Positions 7,985 through 16,294 are shown, counted from the stretch's first letter. The stretch is 64,000 nt of DNA from Chloroflexia bacterium SDU3-3 (GCA_009268125.1 WBOU01000004.1:84494-148493); one strand, 5' to 3'. The notes: generated by a model from the sequence alone, not told the origin. A program made the numbers and translations.

Positions 7985-9217
7985 ATGTCAACACTCAAAG
8001 AAATACAACTACCCACCCAGCTCAAAGAGCGGCTGGCCCAGGGCCACCCGTGGGTCTACCGCAACCATATCCCCGCCGCCCTGCGCATGCCCTCGGGCAC
8101 ATGGGTCAAAGCCCGCTGCGGCGGCTGGAGCGGCTATGGCCTGTGGGATGACAGCGGCCCGATCGGCATCCGCATCTACGCCGAGCAGCGCGCCCCCGAC
8201 GAGGCCTGGCTGCGCGAGCGCGTGCGCCAGGCCTGGGATCTGCGCGCCCCGCTGCGCGCCAGCGACACCACCGCCTACCGCTGGATCTTCGGCGAGGGCG
8301 ACGGCCTGCCCGGTATCACCGTCGATCTCTACGGCGCGTACGCCGTGGTGGCCACCTACATGGATGGGGCCGACGAGCTGATCGACTGGCTGGTGCCAGC
8401 GCTGCGGGCCTGCGCGCCGCTGCGCGGGATCGTGCTGCGCTACCGCAGGGCGGACACAGGCGAGGAGAGCGTGGGCCGCTCCGACGAGGACGAGCCAGCC
8501 GAGGAGCCGCGCGCCAAGGCCGCCGCCCCGCGCCGCACATCTATCCTCTGGGGTGCGGGGCCGCCGCACGACCTGGTGATCCGCGAGCACGGCCTCTCGT
8601 TCGAGGCCGACCTGCGCGGCGGCCAGAAGACCGGGCTGTTCCTCGACCACCGCGAGAACCGCCGCTATGTGGAGGGCATCAGCCAGGGCTGCGAGGTGCT
8701 GAACTGCTTCGCCTACACCGGCGCGTTCTCGCTCTACGCCCTGCGCGGCGGGGCCAGCCACGTCACCAGCGTCGACATCGGCAAGGGCCTAGATGCCAGC
8801 GCCGCCAGCAACCTCTCGCTCAGCGGGCTGGATGCCGCGCGCCACACCTTCGTCACCGCCGACTGCTTCGAGACGCTCGACGCCTATGTGAAGCAGCGCC
8901 GCAGCTTCGACATGATCATCCTCGACCCGCCCAGCTTCGCCAAGAGCAAGCAGAGCCGCTTCGCCGCCATCCGCGCCTACACGCGGCTGAACGCGCTGGC
9001 GCTGCGTTGCATCCGCAGCGGCGGCACGCTGGTCTCGGCCAGCTGCACCAGCCAAGTCGGCCCCGAGCCGTTCAAGGAGATGCTGGCCGCCGCCGCGCTG
9101 CAGGCCAAGCGCCGCCTGCAGATCACCCACGAGGCCGGGCAGCCTCAGGATCACCCCGTGCCCCCGCAGTTCCCCGAGGGGCGCTACCTCAAATTCGTGG
9201 TGGCGCGCGTGCTCTAG
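7985..9217 (+). CDS. Class I SAM-dependent rRNA methyltransferase, RlmI-like
   Basis: 410 residues. An N-terminal PUA-like domain (PTQLKERLAQGHPWVYRNHI) precedes an RlmI-type middle domain (WIFGEGDGLPGITVDLY). The C-terminal Rossmann methyltransferase has VLNCFAYTGAFSLYAL (SAM motif I) and IILDPPSFAKSK (motif IV). RlmI forms 5-methylcytosine in 23S rRNA; this family is the closest fit. A charged insert (about 155-185, GEESVGRSDEDEPAEEPRAK) is unusual and probably a surface loop. The gene is monocistronic, with a probable leaderless start and a strong downstream hairpin. Confidence 0.85.
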   Translation: MSTLKEIQLPTQLKERLAQGHPWVYRNHIPAALRMPSGTWVKARCGGWSGYGLWDDSGPIGIRIYAEQRAPDEAWLRERVRQAWDLRAPLRASDTTAYRWIFGEGDGLPGITVDLYGAYAVVATYMDGADELIDWLVPALRACAPLRGIVLRYRRADTGEESVGRSDEDEPAEEPRAKAAAPRRTSILWGAGPPHDLVIREHGLSFEADLRGGQKTGLFLDHRENRRYVEGISQGCEVLNCFAYTGAFSLYALRGGASHVTSVDIGKGLDASAASNLSLSGLDAARHTFVTADCFETLDAYVKQRRSFDMIILDPPSFAKSKQSRFAAIRAYTRLNALALRCIRSGGTLVSASCTSQVGPEPFKEMLAAAALQAKRRLQITHEAGQPQDHPVPPQFPEGRYLKFVVARVL

Positions 9218-9223
9218 CAGCGC

Positions 9224-9255
9224 CGAAGGCTCTGGGGCGTGCCCCAGAGCCTTCG
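9224..9255. terminator. Bidirectional hairpin between convergent genes
   Basis: Arms CGAAGGCTCTGGGGC (9224-9238) and GCCCCAGAGCCTTCG (9241-9255) are perfect. It separates the methyltransferase (plus) from the V4R gene (minus). Confidence 0.7.
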
Positions 9256-9280
9256 CTCATCCAGCAGGTAGCAGCGGTCG

Positions 9281-9904
9281 CTAGGCTGTCTGCGGCTCGC
9301 GGCTCACGCGGAACAGGCAGCGCCCGTCGCCCTTGGCGCGGCACTGCACCTCCTCCACCAGGTAGGTGCTGCCCGTCGCCCAGCGCAGGATCTCCACGTA
9401 GAACGACTGCGGCAGGTAGCACACCGCGTGGTCGGTCGAGATCCCCTCGCAGTAGATGCTCTCCTCGATCTCCACAAAGTAGCCCTCGGCGCTGTCGTAG
9501 GTGCGGTGGGGCATATGCAGCTGCTCCTGCGACATCTTGGCCGTGCGCGAGAGCACCAGCTTCACCTTGGCCTCGCTGGGCAGCAGCCGGAAAGCCGCGC
9601 CCGCCAGCGCGGCCAGCGCGCGGTTGTGCTCGCGGAAGTGGCTGGCCGTGCTGCGCCCCACCCGCATCAGGATGGGCCGGAAGCCCTTGTCGCCCAGCAC
9701 GCGGAACCCCGTGGCCATCAGCGCGGCCAGCTGGTTGGCCGTGATCGAGGGGCTGTCGTCGATCGGCGGGAGCTGGCCGCCGTAGACGTGCGGCAGGCCG
9801 GCCTGGGTGAACAGCAGGCGCAGCGTCTTCTCGCCCAGGTTGTCGATCACGCTATCGCAGAAAAGCCGCAGCATCGACGATGGGATGGGCTGCTCGCGGG
9901 TCAT
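9281..9904 (-). CDS. V4R (4-vinyl reductase) domain protein
   Basis: 207 residues, cytoplasmic. The C-terminus carries the V4R signature VEEVQCRAKGDGRCLFRV, with two Cys that bind ligand or metal in the family. Further Cys lie in IYCEGISTDHAVCYLPQSF. V4R domains occur in BchJ (vinyl-chlorophyllide handling), in XylR-type effector domains and in small-molecule sensors. No bacteriochlorophyll genes are near, so I favour a ligand-binding sensor. It lies 99 bases downstream of the phosphatase-like gene on the same strand and may be cotranscribed. Confidence 0.75.
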   Translation of the reverse strand: MTREQPIPSSMLRLFCDSVIDNLGEKTLRLLFTQAGLPHVYGGQLPPIDDSPSITANQLAALMATGFRVLGDKGFRPILMRVGRSTASHFREHNRALAALAGAAFRLLPSEAKVKLVLSRTAKMSQEQLHMPHRTYDSAEGYFVEIEESIYCEGISTDHAVCYLPQSFYVEILRWATGSTYLVEEVQCRAKGDGRCLFRVSREPQTA

Positions 9905-10003
9905 GGGCGCGCCTCCATATGAGCCATATGCCTCTGAGTCGGTCGGGTACGTATAGGCAAGAACGTAGGCGCGCGCCTATTTTCGGAGGCCCAGCCGCCC
10001 GCG

Positions 10004-10810
10004 CTAGAGCGCCGCCCAGCCGCCGATCTGCGCCGAGAGCCAGTCGATATCGGGCTGGGCCACGGGCTGGGCCAGGCGGGCGTAGGCCTCGGCTAGGCGC
10101 TGGGCCTGGCCGGGGCTGGGCGCGCTGAGCGCCAGCGCGGCCCGCAGCAGCCCGCCGTAGGCCTTGGCGAGGTCGCCGGGGGCCAGCGGCGCGGTGGCCG
10201 CATCCAGCTCGGACTCCAGCCTGGCCCGCGCCGCATCCCAGCGCACCACCTCGGGCATGTCGGCCAGCAGCACCAGCAGTTGGGCGGCCCGCCCCAGCGC
10301 GGCCTCGCGGGCCGTGGCCCCGGCGGGCGCGGGCTGCGGCTGCGGCGCGGCGGGCGGCTCGCCCAGCAGCCCGCAGATGCGGTCGAGCGCGGCGATTAGC
10401 ATGGCCTCTAGCTCGCGGGCGTAGGTCATCCACGCGCCCACCTGCATGCGGAAGGGGTCGGGGATGTCGCGCGCGCGCCCGGCCAGATCGCCCAGGGTGT
10501 GCAGCGCCACGCCCGCGAAGCGCGCCCGCATGGCGCGGGCGGTGCCGCTGTCCACGGCCAGCACCAGGGCGGCCTCGGCCAGCATGTCCTCGCCCACCGA
10601 GCGGGCGCGGTGCTGGTCGATGTTCAGGCCCATATGCAGCATGGTGGTGCGGGCCTCTGGCTCGGGCGGGTCGTCGTCGTGGCCCACCACCCCGGCGGAG
10701 GCCACATCCCAGGGCAGGCGGCGCTGCTCGATCTGGCGGCGCAGCAGTGCGGCGGCCATGGGGGCGCGCCCCGTGTCGGCGGCCCCCACGATCAGGATCG
10801 TCGGTCTCAT
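10004..10810 (-). CDS. Low-molecular-weight phosphatase-like protein lacking the catalytic Cys
   Basis: 268 residues from ATG 10810 (MRPTILIVG); start sites at 10825 and 10888 are also open. Residues 1-140 have the fold pattern of LMW protein-tyrosine phosphatases. The P-loop CX5R(S/T)P is GAADTGRAP: the nucleophile is Gly9, Arg15 is kept and Ser is Ala16. The acid Asp118 in DIPDPF is kept. The remaining 130 residues are Ala/Pro-rich and helical with no family I recognise. A catalytic phosphatase is unlikely; phosphate or phosphoprotein binding is possible. Confidence 0.7.
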   Translation of the reverse strand: MRPTILIVGAADTGRAPMAAALLRRQIEQRRLPWDVASAGVVGHDDDPPEPEARTTMLHMGLNIDQHRARSVGEDMLAEAALVLAVDSGTARAMRARFAGVALHTLGDLAGRARDIPDPFRMQVGAWMTYARELEAMLIAALDRICGLLGEPPAAPQPQPAPAGATAREAALGRAAQLLVLLADMPEVVRWDAARARLESELDAATAPLAPGDLAKAYGGLLRAALALSAPSPGQAQRLAEAYARLAQPVAQPDIDWLSAQIGGWAAL

Positions 10811-10949
10811 GTCGTCTCGCTCCATCGCACACAGCGCCTTGCAGCCTTGCCGCGCCGCGCTGTCAAGAGGTATGGTACTCATGGCCATGCAGCCATGTGC
10901 CTGGGCGGAATAGGACCAGCGGCATGTTCCGCCCGTGCCGCTATGGGAT

Positions 10950-11036
10950 TATAGTACACCTGGTCGTGATGCTGTTCCGTAGAACCTCCTTTGGCCCACC
11001 GGCCCCCGCCTGTCTGGCGGGGGCCGGTGGGTTTTT
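10950..11036 (+). ncRNA. Candidate small RNA ending in a strong terminator
   Basis: A TATAGT box (10950-10955) is followed about 75 bases later by a perfect 16-bp stem (10995-11010 with 11016-11031) and T5 (11032-11036). The terminator lies between two divergent genes, so neither coding gene explains it. The unpaired part contains ACCTCCTTT (10984-10992), identical to the anti-Shine-Dalgarno end of 16S rRNA. It could be a small RNA or a leader attenuator for the downstream operon. The -35 is weak and the RNA is a prediction. Confidence 0.4.
10995..11036 (+). terminator. Rho-independent terminator in a divergent gap
   Basis: Arms CCCACCGGCCCCCGCC and GGCGGGGGCCGGTGGG, loop TGTCT, then TTTTT. 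It points toward the PGRP/CHAT operon, whose start codon is 120 bases further on. Confidence 0.85.
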
Positions 11037-11041
11037 GCGCG

Positions 11042-11063
11042 AGATCACCATATACCGTGATCT
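11042..11063. promoter_or_regulatory. Inverted repeat upstream of the PGRP/CHAT operon
   Basis: AGATCAC and GTGATCT are separated by eight bases. The repeat sits about 50 bases before a TATACT -10 box (11112-11117), where an activator or repressor could bind. The regulator is unknown. Confidence 0.45.
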
Positions 11064-11155
11064 GGTGAGCAGTTGCATCAAACTTGCTACATTTCCTCTA
11101 CTTCGGGCAGCTATACTCAGCGGTAGGCTGATCGCTATGGACGAGGAGGTACTAC

Positions 11156-13102
11156 GTGGCTACCAACGACCCAACGAGTGGCATGCCGCCGTTCATCAAC
11201 CGCAGGCTCTCGATCACCGAGTGGCTCTCCTACGTTGCCGCCTACGACTTCGGCCGGATCGCGCCGACGCGGGTAGTGCTGCACCACACCTATATCCCCA
11301 CCATCGAGCAGTGGCGCGGCCTGGCCACCATGCAGGGCATGCAGCGCTTCTACGGCGCCAAGGGCTGGCGATCCGGGCCGCACATCTACGTGGCCCCCGA
11401 CGGCATCTGGCTGGCCACCCCTATGAAAGACATCGGCATCCACGCGGGCACCGGCAACTCGGGCACAGCGGGCGGCAAGCTGTGGTATAGCATCGGCTGC
11501 GAGATGGTGGGCTACTACGACAAGGTGCGGCCCAGCGGCGCGGTGTGGGAGGGCACCAAGGCGGTGCTAGGCGGCCTATCCAAGCGGCTAGGCATCGCGC
11601 CGCGCCAGCTGATCTCCTTCCACCGCGACTACACCAATCAGAAGAGCTGCCCCGGCTGGGCCGTGACCAAGGACTGGGTCTGGCCCGAGATCGAGGCCTG
11701 GCTGGGCAACCAGGCCGCCCCGCCCCAGCCGCCGCCGCCGGTGCAGGTGGGCACCCCCACCCCCGAGAACGAGGCCCTGCTCGACCTGCTGATGAACGAG
11801 AGCTTCCAGCGGCGCGGCGATGGCTATAACCCCGACCTGGCCTTCAACCAGTACGCCGTGCAGCACAGCCTGGGCTTCCCCACCGCCAAGGCCGCGACCC
11901 TGGCCGACGGCGGCAAGACCTACGCCTACCAGGCCTTCGCCCGCGACACGCTCTACTGCGAGGTGCCGCGCTGGGGCGAGGTGGGCAGGCTCTCCGACCT
12001 GCTGGGCGGCAGCATCCCGCCGTCGGGGCTGGGCCGCGCGCTGCTGGATGCGACCTACCGCGCCAGCGGGGCCATCTTCCACCCCGACTGGGCCTTTCAC
12101 CAGTACGCCGTAGCCGCCAAGCTCGGCCCGCCCCTGGCCGAGAGCACCAAGCTGAAGGTGGGCGGCGTCGAGTACGCCTACCAGGTCTACGCGCTCGACA
12201 CGCTCTACAACAAGATCCCCGACTGGCAGGCCATCCACCGCGTCAGCGAGCTGGCCAGCGCCAGCGACGCCGCCTCGGCCCAGCTGCGCGACGCCCTGCT
12301 GAGCGCCACCTACCAGAAGGCGGCGGGCGTGGCCTACCACCCCGACTGGGCCTTCCACCAGATCGCGCGGAAGCTCAACCTGGGCGCGCCGCTCTCCGAC
12401 TCGTACCGCGTCACATCGGGGGCCAGCCAGTACGCCATCCAGGTCTACGCCACCGACACGCTCTACAACATCATCCCGAAGTGGCAGGAGGTGCGCCGCG
12501 CGCTGCCGCTGGCCAGCGGCGGCTCGGGCGTGGTGGCGCTCTCGGCGGGGGGCGCGGTGCCCGCCGCCAAGCCACGGGCCGGTATGCAGGCCAGCACGCT
12601 GCCCGAGGACAGCGAGATCGCCGTCGTGCTCGGGCGCGGCGCGGTCTTCGAGCAGCCCGGCGCGCCCTTCCACATCGTGCGCTACCGTGTGCCCTTCGCC
12701 GCCGCCTCGGGCACCCGCAGCGGCGCACGCGCGCGCCTGCTCGTGCTGCACAGCAGCACGGGCAGCGCCGAGGAAGACCTGCGCGCCATGGCCGCGCCGG
12801 ATGCCCAGAGCATGGCGCACTACTACATCACCGCCGAGGGCCAGATCTACCAGCTGGCCGACGACGACCGCGCCACCTTCCACGCGGGCATGGCCACATG
12901 GCAGGGTCGGCGGCAGAACATCAACCGCATCAGCCTGGGCATCACCGTGCAGCGCAGCACCAAGGGCTACACCGAGGCGGCAAAAAAGGCGCTGGCCTGG
13001 CTCGTCGCCACGCTGCGCGAGCGGTATAATCTGGCCCATGTTGTCCGCTGGGGCGATCTGGATGCCGACAGCCGCCCCGATGGCGCAGATCTCTCCTGGT
13101 AG
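11156..13102 (+). CDS. Double PGRP/amidase-domain protein with three internal repeats
   Basis: 648 residues, GTG start with GAGGAGG upstream. Residues about 35-180 form an Amidase_2/PGRP domain. Its zinc ligands are present: His43 or His44 in VVLHHTY, His156 in ISFHRDY and Cys165 in KSCPG, so it may cut or bind muropeptide. Three repeats of about 75 residues follow (about 206-283, 295-370, 380-455), each with a FHPDWAFHQYAV and YALDTLYNxIPxW core. A second PGRP-like domain (about 525-640) keeps His532 but has Trp in place of the second His (VVRWGDLD), so it is probably binding only. There is no signal peptide or membrane helix, which suggests a cytoplasmic sensor. It lies 23 bases upstream of a CHAT protease gene and is almost certainly cotranscribed. 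Confidence 0.8.
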   Translation: MATNDPTSGMPPFINRRLSITEWLSYVAAYDFGRIAPTRVVLHHTYIPTIEQWRGLATMQGMQRFYGAKGWRSGPHIYVAPDGIWLATPMKDIGIHAGTGNSGTAGGKLWYSIGCEMVGYYDKVRPSGAVWEGTKAVLGGLSKRLGIAPRQLISFHRDYTNQKSCPGWAVTKDWVWPEIEAWLGNQAAPPQPPPPVQVGTPTPENEALLDLLMNESFQRRGDGYNPDLAFNQYAVQHSLGFPTAKAATLADGGKTYAYQAFARDTLYCEVPRWGEVGRLSDLLGGSIPPSGLGRALLDATYRASGAIFHPDWAFHQYAVAAKLGPPLAESTKLKVGGVEYAYQVYALDTLYNKIPDWQAIHRVSELASASDAASAQLRDALLSATYQKAAGVAYHPDWAFHQIARKLNLGAPLSDSYRVTSGASQYAIQVYATDTLYNIIPKWQEVRRALPLASGGSGVVALSAGGAVPAAKPRAGMQASTLPEDSEIAVVLGRGAVFEQPGAPFHIVRYRVPFAAASGTRSGARARLLVLHSSTGSAEEDLRAMAAPDAQSMAHYYITAEGQIYQLADDDRATFHAGMATWQGRRQNINRISLGITVQRSTKGYTEAAKKALAWLVATLRERYNLAHVVRWGDLDADSRPDGADLSW

Positions 13103-13125
13103 CCCGAGATAGAGAGGAACTGCCT

Positions 13126-15354
13126 ATGCCGATTACCGCATCTCAGCTCTCATCGACGCCCTTCGTCGTCGCCACGCCAGACGAGCCGCTGGGGGCGCTG
13201 CTCGAACGGCTGCCCGCCAGCCGCCCGGCGCGCTTCGCCAGCTTTGTCGTGATCGCCGAGCCGGGCGGCATCTTCCGCGTGCTGCGCTGGCAGGATGTGG
13301 AGGAGCGCGTGCGCAGCTGGCCCAGCGACCCGCGCGCGCTGCCGGTGGGCCAGCTGCCGCAGCTGCCCGCGCCCGTGCCCGCTGTCGATGCCGATCGCAT
13401 CGGCATCCAGGCCGCCAACGAGCTGCGCGACGAGCAGAAGCCGCTGAAGGTTGTGGTGGTGCTCAAGGCTGGCCAGGTGCTGGGGCTGCTGGCCCAGCCG
13501 CTGCGCGGCGACCAGCAGATCGACGCCCCCGACCCCTTCCCGCAAAACCACATGGCCAACACCCTGCCCGATGATCCCCCGCTGGATGAGGAAGATGAAG
13601 CAGAGCAGGTCGACAAGCCAGAGCCGCAGATACAGCCGCGCACCCACACCTCCCCGGCAGAGGAAGCTGAGGCGAGCAAAGGCGTCGAGCCAGAGCCGCG
13701 CGCCCACGACACGCCGCCAGAGCAGGCCGAGCAGCGCGTGATCAACGCGCTGCTGAAGGACCACGACAAGGGCCAGCCGCTGGCCGTGGGCACACCCTAC
13801 ACCCTCGTGTTCAACGTGGGTGCGCCGCAGGCCGAGGCCCTAGCCAGCGCCAGCGCCAGCCTCGGCCAGATCTTCGACGCCAGCCCCAAGGCCAAGCGCA
13901 TCGAGATCACCGTGGTGATCGACAGCGATGACCTGACCATCACCGGCAGCGACCAGGGCGTGATCGCGGTGCCGCGCAAAGGCGCATCTACCCAGGATGC
14001 CAGCTTCACCATCACGCCCACCAAGGATGGCCCCAACGAGCTACGCGCGCTGTTTTTCGCCAACAACCGCATGTTCCAAAAAATGAAGCTGACCCTGCAC
14101 GTGGGCGCAGCCCAGGCCGCCCCGATCGAGCAGCAGGCCAGCGGCAAGACGCTGCAGAGCGCCCTGGCCAGCCAGCCGCGCCCGCAGGAGATCGACCTGG
14201 TCATCCTGCGCAGGGATGCGGGCTACGAGTTCATCCTCAACAGCGGCGGTGTGAAGCGGGCCACCGTCAACCTCAGCGAGCAGCAGATCGCCGACATGAC
14301 CGCCAACGCCCGCGAGGAGCTGAAGGGCATTGTCTACGCCAAGGAGGGCGGGCGCTACCTCTACCAGTCCGCCGACACCAGCATCCCAGCCTTCGCTCAC
14401 GAGCAGTCGCTCAAGGCCCTGATGGGCATCGGCACCGACCTGTTCGAGGGCCTGTTCTTCGCGCCGGGCAGCGGTGCCGACGCCAACGAGATGGGCCGCG
14501 TGCTGCGCGAGAGATCGCGCCAGAGCAAGCTGCAGATCGCGATCATCGCCGAGCGCTTCAGCTTCCCCTGGGCGCTGCTCTACGACCGCGACTACGACCC
14601 CGACCACGTAGAGCCGGAGGGCTTCTGGGGATTTAAGCACGTGATCGAGTACACGCCCGAGTTCCGCACCGCCACGCCCCTGAACCTCACCCCCGAGATC
14701 AGCGTGGCGGGCGAGCTGGAGATCGGCTTTGTGGTCAACACCACGATCGACGACGAGCTGCGCCAAAAAGGGCTGCCGGTCGACGTGGTCAAGCCGCAGC
14801 AGGCGTTTCTGCGCCAGCTGCCCGGCGTGACGGTGAGCGAGTACACCACCAAGGCCGAGCTGATCAGCCTGCTGAGCAGCACGCAGCCCGGCCCGCAGCT
14901 GCTCTACTTCTACTGCCACGCCGAGAGCACGCTGCCCAGCGACCCGGGCGGCGTGGATGCCTCGCAGCTCACCCTCTCCGACGGGCCGGTGACGCTGAAG
15001 GATCTGAAGCGGCTGGCCTCGCTCAGCAAGGCCGAGGAGAGCCTGCAGAGCGCTCCGCTGGTGTTTATCAACGCCTGCGAGAGCGCCGAGCTAAGCCCCT
15101 ACTTCTACGACGGGCTGGTGCCCTACCTGATCGCCAAGGGCGCGCGCGGCGTGCTGGGCACCGAAGTCAACACCCCCGCCCTGTTCGCCGCCGAGTTCGC
15201 GCGGCTGCTGCTGCAGCGCTTCGCGGCGGGCGGCCAGCCGATCGGCGAGCTGCTGCTCGACCTGCGCCGCGAGTACCTGATGGACAAGAACAACGTGATG
15301 GGCCTAGTCTATGCGCTGCACAGCGGTGCCCAGGTGGTGGTGCAGCGCATCTAG
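13126..15354 (+). CDS. CHAT-domain caspase-like protease
   Basis: 742 residues, ATG preceded by AGAGAGGAA. The C-terminal half (about 350-742) is a CHAT domain: FSFPWALLYD entry motif near 480, catalytic His598 in FYCHAES and Cys651 in INACESAE. CHAT enzymes are caspase/separase-clan cysteine proteases used in bacterial cell-death and defence systems. The first 140 residues look like a small regulatory (CBS-like) domain. A Glu/Pro-rich acidic linker (about 145-205) follows, then a beta-rich module (about 215-330, YTLVFNVG...) seen in other CHAT proteins. The pairing with the PGRP-like gene suggests peptidoglycan-triggered proteolysis; the target is unknown and no obvious gasdermin-like substrate is adjacent. 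Confidence 0.85.
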   Translation: MPITASQLSSTPFVVATPDEPLGALLERLPASRPARFASFVVIAEPGGIFRVLRWQDVEERVRSWPSDPRALPVGQLPQLPAPVPAVDADRIGIQAANELRDEQKPLKVVVVLKAGQVLGLLAQPLRGDQQIDAPDPFPQNHMANTLPDDPPLDEEDEAEQVDKPEPQIQPRTHTSPAEEAEASKGVEPEPRAHDTPPEQAEQRVINALLKDHDKGQPLAVGTPYTLVFNVGAPQAEALASASASLGQIFDASPKAKRIEITVVIDSDDLTITGSDQGVIAVPRKGASTQDASFTITPTKDGPNELRALFFANNRMFQKMKLTLHVGAAQAAPIEQQASGKTLQSALASQPRPQEIDLVILRRDAGYEFILNSGGVKRATVNLSEQQIADMTANAREELKGIVYAKEGGRYLYQSADTSIPAFAHEQSLKALMGIGTDLFEGLFFAPGSGADANEMGRVLRERSRQSKLQIAIIAERFSFPWALLYDRDYDPDHVEPEGFWGFKHVIEYTPEFRTATPLNLTPEISVAGELEIGFVVNTTIDDELRQKGLPVDVVKPQQAFLRQLPGVTVSEYTTKAELISLLSSTQPGPQLLYFYCHAESTLPSDPGGVDASQLTLSDGPVTLKDLKRLASLSKAEESLQSAPLVFINACESAELSPYFYDGLVPYLIAKGARGVLGTEVNTPALFAAEFARLLLQRFAAGGQPIGELLLDLRREYLMDKNNVMGLVYALHSGAQVVVQRI

Positions 15355-15380
15355 GCAGCGCCTCATCCCACCACGTATCC

Positions 15381-15409
15381 AGAGGGCTAGGGTTTGCCCC
15401 TAGCCCTCT
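15381..15409 (+). terminator. Hairpin after the CHAT protease gene
   Basis: Arms AGAGGGCTAGGG and CCCTAGCCCTCT with a short loop, 27 bases after the stop. It ends the two-gene operon. Only weak T richness follows. Confidence 0.65.
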
Positions 15410-15469
15410 CTGCTATTACAGGGCTAAGAAATTATCATACGTGCTCGGCTGAAATTGAGCCTGCTCTTT

Positions 15470-15556
15470 CTCCCCTTTTGTTCCCTTGGTGCCTTGGCGT
15501 CTTGGTGGTAAAGCGGTCTCGCTTCGCGCCTTCGCGCCTTCGTGGTATCGGGTTCG
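15470..15556 (-). repeat. CACGAAG-type dispersed repeat
   Basis: CCCTTGGTGCCTTGGCGTCT followed by GCGCCTTCGCGCCTTCGTGG, the minus-strand form of the motif ACCACGAAGGCGCGAAGGCG. It fills the gap between the CHAT operon and the globin gene. Confidence 0.7.
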
Positions 15557-15638
15557 CTCCACTATCGCGAACCCATGCTATACTCTGCCAAAATGCCTCG
15601 CTGTTAGGAAAGAAAAGGACAAGGCTGGCGACAGCGGG

Positions 15639-15644
15639 TATAAT
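15639..15644 (+). promoter_or_regulatory. -10 box of a probable leaderless globin transcript
   Basis: Consensus TATAAT lies seven bases before the ATG at 15652. The predicted RNA start coincides with the start codon and no ribosome site is present. Confidence 0.55.
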
Positions 15645-15651
15645 TCCCGGT

Positions 15652-16059
15652 ATGGAAGAACACACTATCTACACATACGTCGGCGGCGACGCGCCCTTCC
15701 GCCGACTGGTCGAGGCCTTCTACGTCGGCATCGAGAGCGAGCCGCTGCTCCGCCCCATGTACCCCGAGGACCTGGAGGCGTCGAAGGAGCACATGTTCCT
15801 GTTCCTGACCCAGTACTTCGGCGCGCCGCCGCGCTACAACGCGCTGCGCGGCCACCCGCGCCTGCGCATGCGCCACGTGCCCTTCGCCATCGGCCAGCCC
15901 GAGCGCGACGCGTGGGTGCGCCACATGCTCGCGGCGCTCGACGCGGCGGGCTTCCCCGACGAGGCGAAGGAGCCGATGCGCGGCTACTTCGAGCGCGCCG
16001 CCACCTTCCTGATCAACCGGCCATCCGACCCCAACTCGCTGGAGCTACTCGGGGGGTAG
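15652..16059 (+). CDS. Truncated haemoglobin, group II (trHbO-like)
   Basis: 135 residues, the usual length for group II truncated globins. VEAFYVGIESEPLLRPMYPE is the typical B-C helix entry. The proximal haem ligand is the His of RMRHVPFAIG, with KEHMFLFLTQYFGAPPRYN before it and RDAWVRHMLAAL after it. Such globins bind O2, NO or H2S-type ligands and often protect respiration. The upstream -10 is so close that the mRNA is probably leaderless. A terminator follows at 16082. Confidence 0.88.
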   Translation: MEEHTIYTYVGGDAPFRRLVEAFYVGIESEPLLRPMYPEDLEASKEHMFLFLTQYFGAPPRYNALRGHPRLRMRHVPFAIGQPERDAWVRHMLAALDAAGFPDEAKEPMRGYFERAATFLINRPSDPNSLELLGG

Positions 16060-16081
16060 CGCCTGCCGCCAGCACACCGCC

Positions 16082-16110
16082 GGGCCTGGGCCATCCCCCA
16101 GGCCCATTTT
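16082..16110 (+). terminator. Terminator after the globin gene
   Basis: GGGCCTGGG and CCCAGGCCC form the stem and ATTTT follows. It lies 22 bases after the stop. Confidence 0.65.
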
Positions 16111-16138
16111 CACGCACCAAAATGGCGGGCATTCCCTA

Positions 16139-16167
16139 TTGACTCTGCCTGACGGCCCTCCTATACT
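16139..16167 (+). promoter_or_regulatory. Promoter of the first Calx-beta gene
   Basis: TTGACT (16139-16144), a 17-base spacer and TATACT (16162-16167). The predicted leader is about 120 bases, ending in a GGAGG ribosome site before ATG 16295. Confidence 0.7.
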
Positions 16168-16294
16168 GAGCGAGCATCCCCCACCCACACTCTGCCCAAG
16201 ACAGCATAGACGCTGGTGCGCTGCCTTGGCGTCCTCTCAGCGGCTTGATTTCAATTCCCATCTGGCGTAGACACACGCCGCCAATGGAGGATCC

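Noticed and set aside
9852..10832. Minus-strand frame overlapping the phosphatase-like gene
   Set aside because: Arg/Pro-rich noise in a shifted frame; the correct frame has the LMW-PTP layout.
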